Assembly: GCA_947044405.1 (NCBI GenBank)
Contig: CAMRHE010000323.1
Span: 1,726,501 to 1,790,500 of the forward strand
DNA: 64,000 bases
Origin: Leptodactylus fallax
Lineage: Eukaryota > Chordata > Amphibia > Anura > Leptodactylidae
Reading direction: 5' to 3'
The notes below the pieces were generated by a model. The model was given only the letters and a program-made list of their open reading frames with translations. It was not told the DNA's origin and searched no databases. The number at the start of each line of letters is the position of its first letter. The first letter of the stretch is position 1. Of the stretch, positions 44,249 through 56,286 are shown in pieces. A program made the position numbers and the translations under genes.

Positions 44249-45455
44249 AGACTATATAAAATAAACAGAATTGGAAAAAAATCTTTCCTGATCACCCTCA
44301 AGGTTAAAAATGTATCTTATGACTGTACTAATTCTTCACCCAAAGGCTAATCCTTCTCTATGTGTATTAATCCAGCTTTTTGTGCCATGATTGACGGGTC
44401 ACATGACATTTTTTGTAAGCAATCATTCCCTTCCTTTGATTTTTATGGTCGTGTTTGCAATGTTTTAGCTGTAGTTTTTGTCGACATGTGGAAACACAGA
44501 TAAAGACTATTTCCGATATAAGTAATCTTAGTAATCTGATCAAAAATGCTACAAAAAGCAGCGCAATTAAGTTACGTAAAATGTAGCTATATCGGAACAG
44601 GGACAAGTTTTCTAATCCATCCGTTTCAAGCCAGTCAGTAGTCTCGCTTAAGCACCACCATGGTTCGTTCAGCCTAATCCTCCTAGAAGTGCGGGTTCAG
44701 ACTCTCGCTGAGGTTCCTCGCTGACTGGAGTCTCCTTGTAACTCAAAAAAAAAGTCATCCATTGAAGAGCCATGTTGTGAAAAGTAAAGTGGTTTACTGC
44801 CGTGAAGACAGTTTATCTGTGTTTAGGGGATTAAAGACACTTCTCGGAGAATGACACCTCAAAGGAACAGATTTGCCTCTCTCCTCATGCTCTGCATCCT
44901 CAAATACCAAAAATATGGCATTGGTATTCCGGGAATAGTAAGAGGCAATGGTTCAATTTATTAGGGGAATAAGGTAAGGGGTGTACGTGGGGTTAATTTA
45001 TAAAAAGCAGAGGTCTTGCCTATAGTGTGTACGTAGCAAAGAGGAGACTCTTCATTTACTATGGGACCCATGAGATGGTGGACCCAACTAAGGTTCTATT
45101 GGAATGGTGTGACCATGAACATGACTCTAGAGACTCCATGGTGTTACCAAACAAGCAATGGCCTACCTACCATAGAATTACTTCCCAATTCCAAATACTC
45201 ATTCCCCCATGTCTATGCAAGCACAGCTCGACTGAGCATACAGGTGTTTCTCGATGGAGAAAGGGAAGAAAACAACAGCCAGACTCTTCTGTCGTAACTT
45301 ATCTCTCCGGGAGCAAAAGGATCAGGCATGTTAGATTTTAACCCTACTGTCCTGCAACATTTCCCATTAAAGGAAATTCAGAAGGTCCCCATACACCATT
45401 AGATGGTAGGCGGGTTCAGCTGACATACCTCTGATGTGTATGGCCAACGTAACAC
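44249..45455. other. No recognised feature
   Basis: Frames at 45027-45341 and 45061-45297 overlap in two phases and neither shows a recognisable domain or splice context I would trust. Confidence 0.5.
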
Positions 45456-45700
45456 TAGAGTTCAGCGAATCTGTTCGTAATAAGCCAGGTTTGTTACGAA
45501 TTTTCCAAAAATTCATAATGAACCATTCCTTGGGCTCCCTTGGGGAGTCTGTTGTTCTTTCTTGGCATCTTCCAACATTCTGGTCTACTGGGTGACATCA
45601 TGGCCCAGGGTCACCGCTGAGTCACAATCACAGGCTTGCGTTAAAACATCATGACGTCTCGCACCCCACACAGCTGCTGAGGCACAATCGCATGCTGATG
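45456..45700 (+). mobile_element. hAT-A left-end fragment
   Basis: TAGAGTTCAGCGAATCTGTTC is a diverged terminus. GGGTGACATCATGGCCCAGG, GTCACCGCTGAG-CACAATCACAGGC and CATGACGTCTCGC are family modules. No right end. Confidence 0.55.
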
Positions 45701-48046
45701 TCTATTGTTTGATGAGGGACACGTAGATGAACGCTCCAGTATGGATTCCATTTAATTTTTTTTTCTCCTATATACTAGCTCTACAGTAGTTTTAATGGAT
45801 ATTGATCCAAGTTGTAAACCAATAGAGGACACTCCACTCGTAGAGCTTACCTCTTCTGAGACCTTGTTCTCGAGTAAATGAGATCAAGGAACTTGTTCTA
45901 CATACTCATAACATCACTGTCGAAATAATGTAAAGCGACTGGGCTCACGACCAGAAGACATAATGCTGATGGATAGTAAAAAGCACATGTGCAACCAGTA
46001 ATGATCATTGTTATGGGCACCTACATTAAAGAGGTCACTTTCCTGCTGCCATCTATCATGTACAGAGCAAGGAAAGGAAGCAACAAATTCTAGATTAGAG
46101 ATGTGATTAACCTCAGTTTTATATCTCAAGTATTACAGTAATGTCAGGATATTTCTATAGGTTTTTCATGAGTTCAGGACAATTGCAAATTTGGTTGCAA
46201 TTTGGAAAATTGGGGTAATGTAGAAGGTGCCTGTAATGGATATAAGCACCACATCCATACACCACATTCAGTGCTGTTGTAGACCTCTTCCATGGTGTCA
46301 CATCTGGACAGTATGATGTTGACTCACATCTGGATTGTTCTATTTTTCCATGAATAACCAAATATGAAGAGTGTCTTCTAGGCATTTCTGGATTTGGGTT
46401 GGGATCCAACTCCAAGAACCTCAAATACATCACCAAGCACAACTAGGGCCTGGTTCCTAAAGGGATCCCAAGAGTCTCTCTGCCAGTGGAAGGACAACAA
46501 TATTACAAATTGTACTCTCTAGATAGTTGAGGGTGCTGGTACAGATTTGACATTTGGATCCAGGAGCTTCAGTTTATAGCTCTTCAAAAAGTTTCCCAAT
46601 AAGATCCATGTACTATAATTGTGGATGTGTTTTTGGGATCCACCAGATCCCATATGTGCATTAAATGCACAGGCCATTGTTTTAAGTCAGAACCATGTAA
46701 TGTTTTACTTCCCCTTTGGAAGCGTTGTAGGAGGGAACTTTTTACCAGGTTCCACCTTGGAGTATAGCTGATCCTTTGGATTCACAATACTGGGTGTCCA
46801 CTTTATCAGAATAATTTTAGGTGTGGGACAACAAAAAGGAAGTGTCCACTGGGCACAAAGAGCTCTGAATGGGCAAAAAAGAAATAAAAGACAATCCTCA
46901 CTGAACCTCACCACCCCATTCCAGTGCTTCTTAGTCTTCCACCGATTTCTACTTCCAGGTCCCTATAGACGCACGGGAAATGCCCCTCAGCAAATCAATG
47001 ACCAATCTAGTTAAAACTGGCAAGGGATCTGGAAAGATTCATAATTTTTTTTTTTTTTTAAATCCATTCTGAGTCAAAATTTTGTTACCCACTGGACAAC
47101 CCCTATAACTTTGCACAGTCCTTACTAAGTGTATATGAAAGAGAATTGTAATTGTAAGCTGACAGAATTGGAAATAATCCACTGATAGCTGGTTCTTTTA
47201 AAAACTATTCCTTTAATGTAGTAAGTAAGGACCCTCTAAATTCACCAGCCCGATACCATATGTGCCTAATAAGGTTAAGACTCCTTTACGAACACACACC
47301 TGACCTTACTTTTCCCACCTTCCCCGATCTAGTAAATGGCCTACACTCGAAGCTTCTATTCAAAAGTTCTACTCAAAAAGACTTAACTACAGGATCCTCT
47401 GGTGATCTGAGTTCAGTACAATGGAAACACAGAAGGTCTTGGCATTGCAGCCATAATATGGATGCTAAAATGTCTCTCTTATATAGGCGTGTGATAGTTA
47501 CAAATTTCACATTATAAAAATATGGCTAATATGATGACTTAAGAACCGGATGGTGTGACACTGAATGTGGTCATCCGGTAAATACCCTACATTATTCTGC
47601 TGCTGTCATGGTCCACCTCCCTCGTGGCAGTAATAAAACTCCTCAGTGTTTAATCCTCAGATGTTTCTAGTTTGTTGAGATCTGAAACTTTCACGTTTCA
47701 GCTGTCAGCTTTATAAGATGCATGGAGTGATGTGACATTGGCTCAGTAGTGAGAAGCCGCCTGGATGGAAGCCATCGCACAGGTGTCTCTATGATGGAGG
47801 AGGCAGGGGTCTCATATGGAAAAAATTACATGTAACTACTTGTCTTCTCTGTTCAGGGACTATACATCTGTATTCAATGGCCTTCTAATACAAGATGTAA
47901 CACTCTGCTTGTCAGTTATGAGGCTTAGGATATATGTCTATTATCCAAAATCTTAGGGAAGCCCCCAAAAGATTAAAAAAAAATCAACAGTACAAATAAG
48001 ACTTGTGTTTTCCTTTTTTGTCAAGTTCTTAGTTAGAGATGTGTGT
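45701..48046. other. No gene seen in 2.3 kb
   Basis: A T-run lies at 47045-47060. CCGGATG and CATCCGG around 47548-47578 form a short hairpin. No TIR elements, tandem arrays or protein motifs. All frames are under 100 aa and lack domain signatures. Confidence 0.5.
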
Positions 48047-48047
48047 G

Positions 48048-48420
48048 GAGAATTATTTTGCAGGCAGTACATCTTGGGAAAAATATGCAAATTCATTTAT
48101 ACCAGTCGGACCAGGTACACCCATCTGTTAACGGTACTATTTCAGGGTGGCTGCCCCTCATCAGTAGGGTCACTGGATGGGATACCTTAAATGTAACTCG
48201 GGAACTTTTTCTCATTGAAGAGACACAACTTGGAAACTTATTTTGCAGACAGTGCTCCATGGGAAAAACTATGCAAATTAGCTTGTACCAGCCAGACCAA
48301 AACACCCATCTGTAGGCAGCACTATTGTGAGGAGGTTGCCCCTCTTCAGTACAGAGTAGTGTCACTGGATGGGATGCCTTACTTGTAGCTCAGGCGTACT
48401 GTTTCTCAATGAAGAGACAC
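48048..48420. repeat. 185-bp tandem duplication
   Basis: TTATTTTGCAGGCAGTACAT at 48053 and TTATTTTGCAGACAGTGCTC at 48238 start two diverged copies. CACCCATCTGT, CAGTAGGGTCACTGGATGGG / CAGAGTAGTGTCACTGGATG and CATTGAAGAGACACA / CAATGAAGAGACACA also pair. Confidence 0.85.
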
Positions 48421-48471
48421 AGAGGTGTATGAAGACATTTTCCAAGTAAGTATGGCCACATTTAGAGTCCA

Positions 48472-48473
48472 CC

Positions 48474-48504
<31 letters not shown>

Positions 48505-48509
48505 ACACA
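48472..48509. repeat. C-run followed by (CA)n
   Basis: About 19 C then roughly ten CA units. Overlapping short frames here (Pro/Thr/His-rich) are artefacts. Confidence 0.95.
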
Positions 48510-49587
48510 GACCAGCCACTGTTTGGCCAAGACTTGGCTGTAGTGTTTCCAAAAAACCATGCTGGTATGCAGTTTTACTGCAGATTGGCACAACTTTCAA
48601 TTTAATTGTCAATGGTACTTAACCGTACAGCTCCCACATCACTTACCAACTAAACCCATGAATTTGGTCATACAACTGAGGTATACGCAAGGTTGCAGTT
48701 ACATGGTGAAAACGGCCCTCTTGTGGTCCCCGGCCGGCCTCAAGTTTCCAACAAAGTATTGCCACAGAAGGAAATCAGTAGCATGCCGTCACTTGCAGGA
48801 GATCAGGAAGGGGGCAGGAAGACAATGAGTCAACTGCGCTCGGATCTTGTACCCCTTCTTGATCCCTCACAAGTGCAGCTGCTCTTTTATTGTGCCTAAA
48901 CTTTCATGATGATGATGATAATACAGCAACCCAGAGGACAAATCTCGGGAGGATGGGCAAAGTAGTTGGTCACAGTTGGGATCGCAATGACTGTATTCAG
49001 CTCGGCCATCCCTCCAGCACTCCTCAGGGATGGTGCAGTGATGAGAGGCTCTGCAGTGTTGAATATGCTGGTAGTTGTATTCCATGGGGCACTTCCCTTT
49101 AGTAAGCCTCCCTGAGCCTGATGGTGGTTGAAGTGCCCTTAATGGTGGTACAGGATAAGAACTCAGGAGACAATGCTGAACAGTGCAGCATCTCACAGTT
49201 TACTTGACATAAGGCAGGCAACAACCAGCAGATGCTCCATAAACTAGGTAGTCACTTGGCTGAAGCTGATGCTGAATGATGGTAATACCTGGGGCCAGTC
49301 ATTTAAGGTTAGGGTGACTGTAAGAGCATTATACTGTGTGGGGACAGATAGAAAAATGGACGAGAATGGGCGGAGTAAACATAGAAGTGGGTGGAGCTAC
49401 ATTTGTTGCGCCACACATTCTGTCCCTCTTTTTATCCTTTGAAAGTTGGGAGGTATGCCTTTATCTATGGCAGTGCTGCAGTGGGGGTGAGGCAGGGGTC
49501 CTCACCAGTCTGGGCATCTGCACAATGCAGAAACCGCACTAATAATACCAGCCATGCATCAGGGCAGTTTACAAAGCTGGAGTGCAT
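48510..49587. other. No recognised feature
   Basis: No TIR or tandem repeat. The 109-aa minus-strand frame at 48867-49196 has no recognisable domain; other frames overlap it. Confidence 0.5.
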
Positions 49588-50170
49588 CGGAGCCAGGGAG
49601 AGGTAAGTAGCATTGTTTTTTATGTTTGTATCCTACCCTGGGTCTCCGATCATTATACTCTGGGGTCTGAAAAGACTCCAGAGTATAATAATCGTTCATG
49701 GGTGGTCCACAATGGGGCATAATACTGTGTGCAGGAGCCACTATGGGGCATACTACTGTGTGCAGGGGCCAATGTGGGGCATAATACCATGTGCAGGGGC
49801 CACTATTGCACATAATACTGTGTGCAGGGGCCACTGTGGGGCATAATACCGTGTGCAGGGGCCACTGTGGGGCATAATACCGTGTGCAGTGGCCACTATG
49901 GGGCATAACACTGTGTGCCGAGGCCACTATGGGCATAATACTGTGTGCAGGGACACTGTGGGGCATAATACCATGTGCAGGGGCCACTATGGGGCATAAT
50001 ACTGTGTGCAGGGGTCACTATGGGGCATAATACCGTGTGCAGGGGCCACTATGGCACATAATAGTGTGCGCAGGAATGCGGTTTGTGCGGGGGGGGTTCG
50101 GGGTGGCGGTACGGGGGGCCCCATGTCAAATGTTCACCTTGGGGCCCAGCCATTCCTAGTTACGCCACTG
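49588..50170 (-). mobile_element. hAT-B copy 2, reverse orientation
   Basis: It ends GGGGCCCAGCCATTCCTAGT TACGCCACTG at 50170, the exact complement of the hAT-B left terminus at 4070. Blocks AGGGAGAGGTAAGTAGCATT, TCCGATCATTATACTCTGGG, the inverted CCAGAGTATAATAATCGTTC and GGGTGGTCCACAATGGGGCA mirror 4440-4530. The distal end (left here) is missing near 49588 and no TSD is seen. The 142-aa minus-strand frame is made by the array. Confidence 0.8.
49710..50070 (-). repeat. 31-bp minisatellite inside hAT-B copy 2
   Basis: About twelve units of GGGGCATAATACTGTGTGCA plus GGGGCCACTAT. It is the inverse of the array at 4165-4440 but longer and more uniform. Confidence 0.93.
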
Positions 50171-50499
50171 GCCACATGTATAGTATAATATGCTTTTTTG
50201 GCCCCCGCACAGCATATTGTCTGCAGTCCCCAAACAGTATAATGGCTTCAGCCCCCACTACGTATAACACCCCCTATTGAACCCTCACATAGGTCAGGTA
50301 GGTTGTGCCATTCCCATTTTACAATATTGGAGGTTATGGAAATGAGGAGGGGGCGCTCATGACAACTTTACACTTGGCCCACTAATGTGTTAGATGTAGA
50401 TGTAGCAGATGATAAGAGATTATTTATTGTACCAAATGAATAATCGGAGACAATAAGGACACCGGAACGGCTAATTTTATACCTTTTATTAGCAATAAG
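50171..50499. other. No recognised feature
   Basis: Short C-rich strings (CCCCCGCACAGCATATTGTC, GCAGTCCCCAAACAGTATAA) hint at a decayed minisatellite like the one at 19238. Confidence 0.4.
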
Positions 50500-50700
50500 C
50501 AGAGGAGCCATTAATAATAAGGGCTCGTATTATATCTTACTAAATGATGGGGGTTGTGGTTCTTATAAGAGCCCCAACCCGATGATCCAGAGGAAGGCGA
50601 AGAAAAACCCCCGAGATCTGAGTCTCAGGGGAAAAAATAATTCCTCCCTGACCCCAAATATGGCGATCGGCGATATAACCCTGGATCATGTCTATCCATC
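50500..50700 (-). repeat. CR1-like LINE 3' UTR fragment
   Basis: Read on the minus strand: CCAGGGTTATATCGCCGATC, TTTGGGGTCAGGGAGGAATT, ATTTTTTCCCCTGAGAC, CGCCTTCCTCTGGATCATCG. These match the 3' UTR blocks at 15680-15860 and 39695-39872. Confidence 0.6.
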
Positions 50701-51310
50701 TGCCTACTGCTGACCAGAAACCTGAAACCTGCTCCGAAGAGCTGGCAATCTACATAACCGCATATATAATAATACATACAATATAACCTGGCGTCATCCT
50801 GCTCCTAAGAGCTTACAGTCTATAGAAAGGAATCCACTCTGTGATAACCAACCTGGTCATCACTACCCCTAACCTAAAGAGAGGATTCCTGCCGAAAAGT
50901 CATCCTCCAGATTACTTAAACCCTTATGGAGCAGACATAAGAGCAAGGACCCTATAGATCCTCCGGGGACTGACTAGGCTTACAATTCCGGAGGTTCCTT
51001 CCGACCTTCTATGACGCCTGCTCTTCTGAGCTTACAGACTAAAGAAAACCAACATTGACCCTTCAATGACCAGTGTTTTGTGATACAAGAGGCAGCCATG
51101 CTAAGAAATCCTGCGGCTGCATGCAGGCCATGAGCGGTTACGGCTTCATCTACACCAACCCCAAAAACGTAGGGGGCAGTCTACTACCATTTGGAATAGA
51201 AGAAAAAAATTGTAGACTATGAAGGCGCTCATGGTATGAACTATGGTGGGTGGGGGAGTGGTCATTAAAAGGTTAATGTTTACCTGCTCCGAGGAGCTTA
51301 CAATCTAAAG
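50701..51310. repeat. Dispersed repeat with recurrent GAGCTTACAGTCTA
   Basis: CTGCTCC-AAGAGCTTACAGTC occurs at about 50800 and, diverged, at 51020 (CTGAGCTTACAGACTAAAGA) and 51288 (CGAGGAGCTTACAATCTAAA). The units are irregular and the class is unknown. Confidence 0.4.
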
Positions 51311-51416
51311 AAAGGAACCCTCCGGCCCTACTTTGGCCTTTGTCATGAAGATCTTTTTGTAGAGACCTGGTGAAGGAAAAGAAAGGAGAAAAACAAAATC
51401 AGTCATTTTCTCTGAT

Positions 51417-51526
51417 CTTCTGACTGTCCCAGCCCCACCCCTGAGGTGTCCAGCCCCACCCCTTCCCTGCCCAGCCCCTCCCTGCCCCACCCCTGAGCTG
51501 CCCAGCCCCCCCCCCCCCCCCCCCAA
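51417..51526. repeat. C-rich low-complexity tract
   Basis: Repeats of CCCAGCCCCACCCCTGAG and a 20-base C-run at 51507-51526. Minus-strand Gly-rich frames here (GGAGQLRGGAGRG-like) are low-complexity artefacts. Confidence 0.9.
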
Positions 51527-52928
51527 TACTATTATTAATAATTACACCTAATAAACTATTCTCTGATTGGTCGCTGCAGTTGGTGACACCTCTGACATTA
51601 TAAGGATCTCTCTTTCCAGGTGACATCTGTAGAATAATCCCTCCTTATTAAACCTGTGACCTTTCCTTTAGGATCACTAAGACTAAGTGTTGTTTTTCCC
51701 TGCAGCGCCTCCGCTGGAAAAGTGTGGAATTACAAATCAGAGAGCGACTTACTGTATTATTTCTAAGCCAGGAGCGGTGCCTGATATTCCATGGTACTGA
51801 TAAAGTAACCTCCCACCTTTATTCTCTTGGGGGCTCACATACCCCTATAGATCTTATGGAAAGAGATCGTCTATTGTAGGTAATCTTCCCCAAAACCCTG
51901 TGTCTGGTTATTAAGGCCCAAAATCTAAAATACCAAAATTTCAACTAAAAATAATAATATAAAATATATTAATTATTAATGAATATAATAGAAATGGGGT
52001 ATAATGTGGGGTATAAAGGTGGGGTATAGCGGTGGGGTATAAAGGTGGGGTATAGCGTTGGGGTATAACACTGCGGTACTTACCTCTCAGGCCTGTGGAG
52101 GAGGCGGCTCAGACTACGCTGATAGAGACTGAAATAAAGTGACAGATAGAAAGTGAGTGAATATAAAACCTGAAGCCGTCACATTACACAAATATCACCT
52201 CATTTATGAAATGGGAGGGGCTTATCAGAAGGGGCGGAGCCTCCCTCGACTCACAGATTAACTATAATTTACACCAAAAAATGGAGTAATTATGGCACAA
52301 ATGTAAACTAGCTCATAGCTTGTACTTCTTAATAAATTTGGTGTATTTTGCACATTACGTGAAGGATAAAACCCCAGACCTGATAAATTCCCCTCCATAC
52401 CGGGCCTCGTCCTCCCCTCTCTCGGCCTGGACGTCACCTATAGAAATGCTCTTATAGTCTAAGGTCATTATATGTAAATACATCATTGTGATGTCATATG
52501 GTCCTGTGTGATGTCATATGGTCATGTGATGTTCCAAGGGGGAAATTAATCATTGCTGGAATTGTGGCAGAATAAAGTTGTAATTTTTGTCCCACCTCAT
52601 TTACATAAACATTTGTAACTTTTTTGGGATTCTATGCTTTTTAAGTGGGCGTGGCTTAGCAGACTGGGTGGGGTCTAAAGCACCCTGGCAAAATTTGCTA
52701 CCAAAATTGACATCTGGAGTTACTGCATATTCCAGTGCAATAAATGTGACTTTGTGGCAGAGGCGGCCATAGAGGCGATACATTTATTAGGAGGCGAGTG
52801 TATAATACTCCAGCACTTCACATTACACAGAGCCTTAATAAATCCCCCCAGTGCTGGGTATAAAAACTTCCAAAATAATTGTCATGTCCCCGGTCACTTG
52901 TATATATCTCTGTAGATTATGGGATGTC
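51527..52928. other. No gene; small 13-bp minisatellite
   Basis: At 51996-52077 about six units of GGGGTATAAAGGT / GGGGTATAGCGGT occur. The rest is plain. The segment 52420-52530 (GGCCTGGACGTCACCTATAG, GTAAATACATCATTGTGATG, TCATATGGTC) resembles 53265-53365 (CTGTAGTGTAAGGTCTTCTA, GCCATCATTGTGATGTCATC), suggesting an old duplication. Confidence 0.5.
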
Positions 52929-53053
52929 TAGGCTGGAATCACACAGGCAGGTTTTGATGTAGTTTTTGGGGTCTAAGTCTGAAGTGGACCTAAAAGGGAT
53001 GGGGATATAATAATAGGACACCATCAAAATCTGCCTGTGTGATTTCATCCTTA
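52929..53053. mobile_element. 125-bp foldback MITE, TIR GGAATCACACAGGCAG
   Basis: AGGCTGGAATCACACAGGCA and GGTTTTGATG at the left, CATCAAAATCTGCCTGTGTG and ATTTCATCCTT at the right. The TIR is about 30 bp with few mismatches. CTA at the left and TTA at the right may be a decayed TAA-type TSD. Confidence 0.85.
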
Positions 53054-53589
53054 CCCCAATATCATTATCATAATAAGTAAGAGCCGCAGACGCTCAGTCT
53101 ATACACAAGTACAAGGGGACAGCACTGGGGGGCGCTGTGTTGTGTGATGTGTGATGTGAATTTAGATATCCTGAATCCTCCCCAGCATGGACATGTGAGC
53201 GCCCTCTATAGTAAATCTTCTATACTGTACATACCTGGTGCAGTCTCCTCAGCATAGTCCTCGCCCTTCGCCGTCCTCTGTAGGAATGAGCAGCTCCTGT
53301 AGTGTAAGGTCTTCTATGCAGGGGCCATCATTGTGATGTCATCATGGTCTGGTGATGTCATAATAGACTTGGAATTCCAGTGCTAAAGGTCAATCTAATT
53401 TGCATACAAAGTAAAGGTCAATCTCATTTGCATATTCAGCTGACAATATTATGTTTTTTTAACACTGGAAGCATCTTTACTTCCCCTTTAATAAACCTCC
53501 GTCCCGGCCTTGTATATCTTTATCTTATTACATTCTTTGTATTTTATTGTATTATTCTCCGATATTAGAAATCTAGAACAATCTGTATA
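53054..53589. other. No gene; short direct repeat
   Basis: AAAGGTCAATCTAATTTGCA and AAAGGTCAATCTCATTTGCA are two direct copies near 53385-53430. No protein motif. Confidence 0.5.
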
Positions 53590-53930
53590 ACTGCAATGTT
53601 AAATATATCGCACTCTACATGTATTATATCTATATTATATGTACCTACATATCCTTATACTTATTACCAGTCATATTTATCTGCATACATACCTATGTTC
53701 TGTAACATACTTGTAGCTTCAATACTCCGCATAGTCCTTGTATTGATATATTATTTTGTTATAGTGTCTGATGAAGGTCATTTATATGAGAGCGAAACGT
53801 TACACTCAAGGATTATACACAAGGTGATTATTGTATGAAGTGTTCTGAAAGAGCCCGAGTGTCTGTATTACTACAGAAGGGGTAACTCCGGCACCACTGC
53901 CTTAAGTGTACTCATGTGTTTGGCCAACCC
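53590..53930 (+). repeat. Retroelement-like 3' end with CTGATGA...CGAAAC motif
   Basis: AT-rich sequence (TATATCTATATTATATGTAC, CTACATATCCTTATACTTAT) leads to GTGTCTGATGAAGGTCATTT ATATGAGAGCGAAACGTTAC at 53764-53800. CTGATGA followed about 18 nt later by GAAA is the conserved core of a hammerhead ribozyme. Penelope-like retroelements are known to carry such motifs. The segment may be the end of one, but no reverse transcriptase or GIY-YIG coding is here. Confidence 0.4.
53768..53798 (+). ncRNA. Hammerhead-like core, unproven
   Basis: CTGATGA (53768-53774), an 18-nt insert in which TCAT and ATGA can pair as a stem, then CGAAAC (53793-53798). An extra A follows CTGATGA compared with the standard core, and I could not define stems I and III or a cleavage site. 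Low confidence. Confidence 0.25.
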
Positions 53931-53934
53931 GAGC

Positions 53935-56286
53935 AATATTATAGTAGTTATATTCTTGTACATAGGAGCAGTATTATAGTAGTTATATTCTTGTACATAG
54001 GAGGCAGTATTATAGTAGTTATTTATATTCTTGTACATAGGAGCTGTATTATAGTAGTTATATTCTTGTACATAGGAGCAGTATTATAGTAGTTATATTC
54101 TTGTACATAGGAGTAGTATTATAGTAGTTATATTCTTGTACATAGGAGGTAGTATTATAGTAGCTATATTCTTGCACATAGGAGGTAGTATTATAATAAT
54201 TATATTCTTGTACATAGGAGGCAGTATTATAGTACTTATATTCTTGTACATAGCAGGCAGTATTATAGTAGTTATATTCTTGTACATAGGAGCAGTATTA
54301 TAGTAGTTATATTCTTGTACATAGGAGCAGTATTATAGTAGTTATATTCTTGTACATAGGAGCAGTATTATAGTAGTTATATTCTTGTACATAGGAGCAG
54401 TATTATAGTAGTTATATTCTTGTACATAGGGAGCAGTATTATAGTAGTTATATTCTTGTACATAGGGAGCAGTATTATAGTAGTTATATTCTTGTATATA
54501 GGAGCAGTATTATAGTAGTTATATTCTTGTACATAGGAGCAGTATTATAGTAGTTATATTCTTGTACATAGGGAGCAGTATTATAGTAGTTATATTCTTG
54601 TACATAGGGGGCAGTATTATAGTAGTTATATTCTTGTACATAGGGAGCAGTATTATAGTAGTTATATTCTTGTACATAGGAGCAGTATTATAGTAGTTAT
54701 ATTCTTGTACATAGGAGGCAGTATTATAGTAGTTATATTCTTGTACACAGGAGGCAGTATTATAGTAGTTATATTCTTGTACATAGGAGGCAGTATTATA
54801 GTAGTTACAGTGGGGAAAAAAAGTATTTAGTCAGCCACCAATTGTGCATGGAGGAATGGGCCAACATACCAGCAACAGTGTGTGCCAACCTTGTGAAGAC
54901 TTACAGAAAATATTTGACTTCTGTCATTGCCAACAAAGAATATATAACAAAGTATTGAGATGAACTTTAATTGTTGACCAAATACTTATTTCCCACCATA
55001 ATTTGCAAATAAATTCTTAAAAAATCAGACAATGCGATTTTCTGGATTTGTTTTCTCATTTTGTCTCTCATAGTTGAGGTCTACCTATGATGACAATTAC
55101 AGGCCGGCCTCATCTTTTTAAGTGGGAGAACTTGCACAATTGGTGGCTGACTAAACACTTTTTTCCCCCCTGTATATTCTTGTACATAGGAGCAGTATTA
55201 TAGTAGTTATATTCTTGTACATAGGAGCAGTATTATAGTAGTTAAAGATTATTCTTGTACATAGGAGCAGTATTATAGTAGTTATATTCTTGTACATAGG
55301 AGGTAGTATTATAGTAGTTATATTCTTGTACATAGGAGGTAGTATTATAGTAGTTATATTCTTGTACATAGGAGGTAGTATTATAGTAGTTATATTCTTG
55401 TACATAGGGGGCAGTATTATAGTAGTTATATTCTTGTACATAGGAGCAGTATTATAGTAGTTATATTCTTGTACATAGGAGGAAGTATTATAGTAGTTAT
55501 ATTCTTGTACATAGGGGGCAGTATTATAGTAGTTATATTCTTGTACATAGGAGCAGTATTATAGTAGTTATATTCTTGTACATAGGAGCAGTATTATAGT
55601 AGTTATATTCTTGTACATAGGAGCAGTATTTTAGTAGTTATATTCTTGTACATAGGAGCAGTATTATAGTAGTTATATTCTTGTACATAGGAGCAGTATT
55701 ATAGTAGTTATATTCTTGTACATAGGGGTCAGTATTATAGTAGTTATATTCTTGTACATAGGAGCAGTATTATAGTAGTTATATTCTTGTACATAGGAGC
55801 AGTATTATAGTAGTTATATTCTTGTACATAGGAGCAGTATTTTAGTAGTTATATTCTTGTACATAGGGGCAGTATTATAGTAGTTATATTCTTGTACATA
55901 GGAGCAGTATTATAGTAGTTATATTCTTGTACATAGGAGCAGTATTATAGTAGTTATATTCTTGTACATAGGAGGTAGTATTATAGTAGTTATATTCTTG
56001 TACATAGGAGGAAGTATTATAGTAGTTATATTCTTGTACATAGGGGGCAGTATTATAGTAGTTATATTCTTGTACATAGGAGCAGTATTATAGTAGTTAT
56101 ATTCTTGTACATAGGAGCAGTATTTTAGTAGTTATATTCTTGTACATAGGGGCAGTATTATAGTAGTTATATTCTTGTACATAGGAGCAGTATTATAGTA
56201 GTTATATTCTTGTACATAGGAGCAGTATTATAGTAGTTATATTCTTGTACATAGGAGCAGTATTATAGTAGTTATATTCTTGTACA
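53935..56286. repeat. 35-bp satellite array, split by a Tc1 MITE
   Basis: Some 55 copies of a 35-36 bp unit: GCAGTATTATAGTAGTTATA plus TTCTTGTACATAGGA, with AGCAG / AGGCAG / AGGTAG variants. Blocks recur (for example the GGAAGTATTATAG and GGGGCAG series near 55480 and 56000), suggesting higher-order copying. Interrupted at 54808-55172. Minus-strand frames of 64 and 96 aa (Met-Tyr-Lys-Asn-Ile repeats) are produced by the array. Confidence 0.97.
54808..55172. mobile_element. Internally deleted Tc1-like MITE in the satellite
   Basis: CAGTGGGGAAAAAAAGTATT and TAGTCAGCCACCAATTGTGCA at the left. TGCACAATTGGTGGCTGACT, AAACACTTTTTTCCCCCCTG at the right. TA duplicates at 54806-54807 and 55173-55174. 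Only about 41 bp of the left arm remain. The rest (CAACAGTGTGTGCCAACCTT, TGCCAACAAAGAATATATAA, TTATTTCCCACCATAATTTG) comes from one end of a longer Tc1-type element. No transposase. Confidence 0.93.

Noticed and set aside
49559..49987. 142-aa minus-strand frame with repeated motifs
   Set aside because: It is the translation of the 31-bp array in hAT-B copy 2; the periodicity is that of the DNA unit in shifting phase.
51305..51626. Gly-rich minus-strand frames
   Set aside because: Low-complexity C-rich tract including a 20-base homopolymer.
55151..55441. 96-aa Met-Tyr-Lys-Asn-Ile-Thr repeat frame
   Set aside because: Product of the 35-bp satellite.
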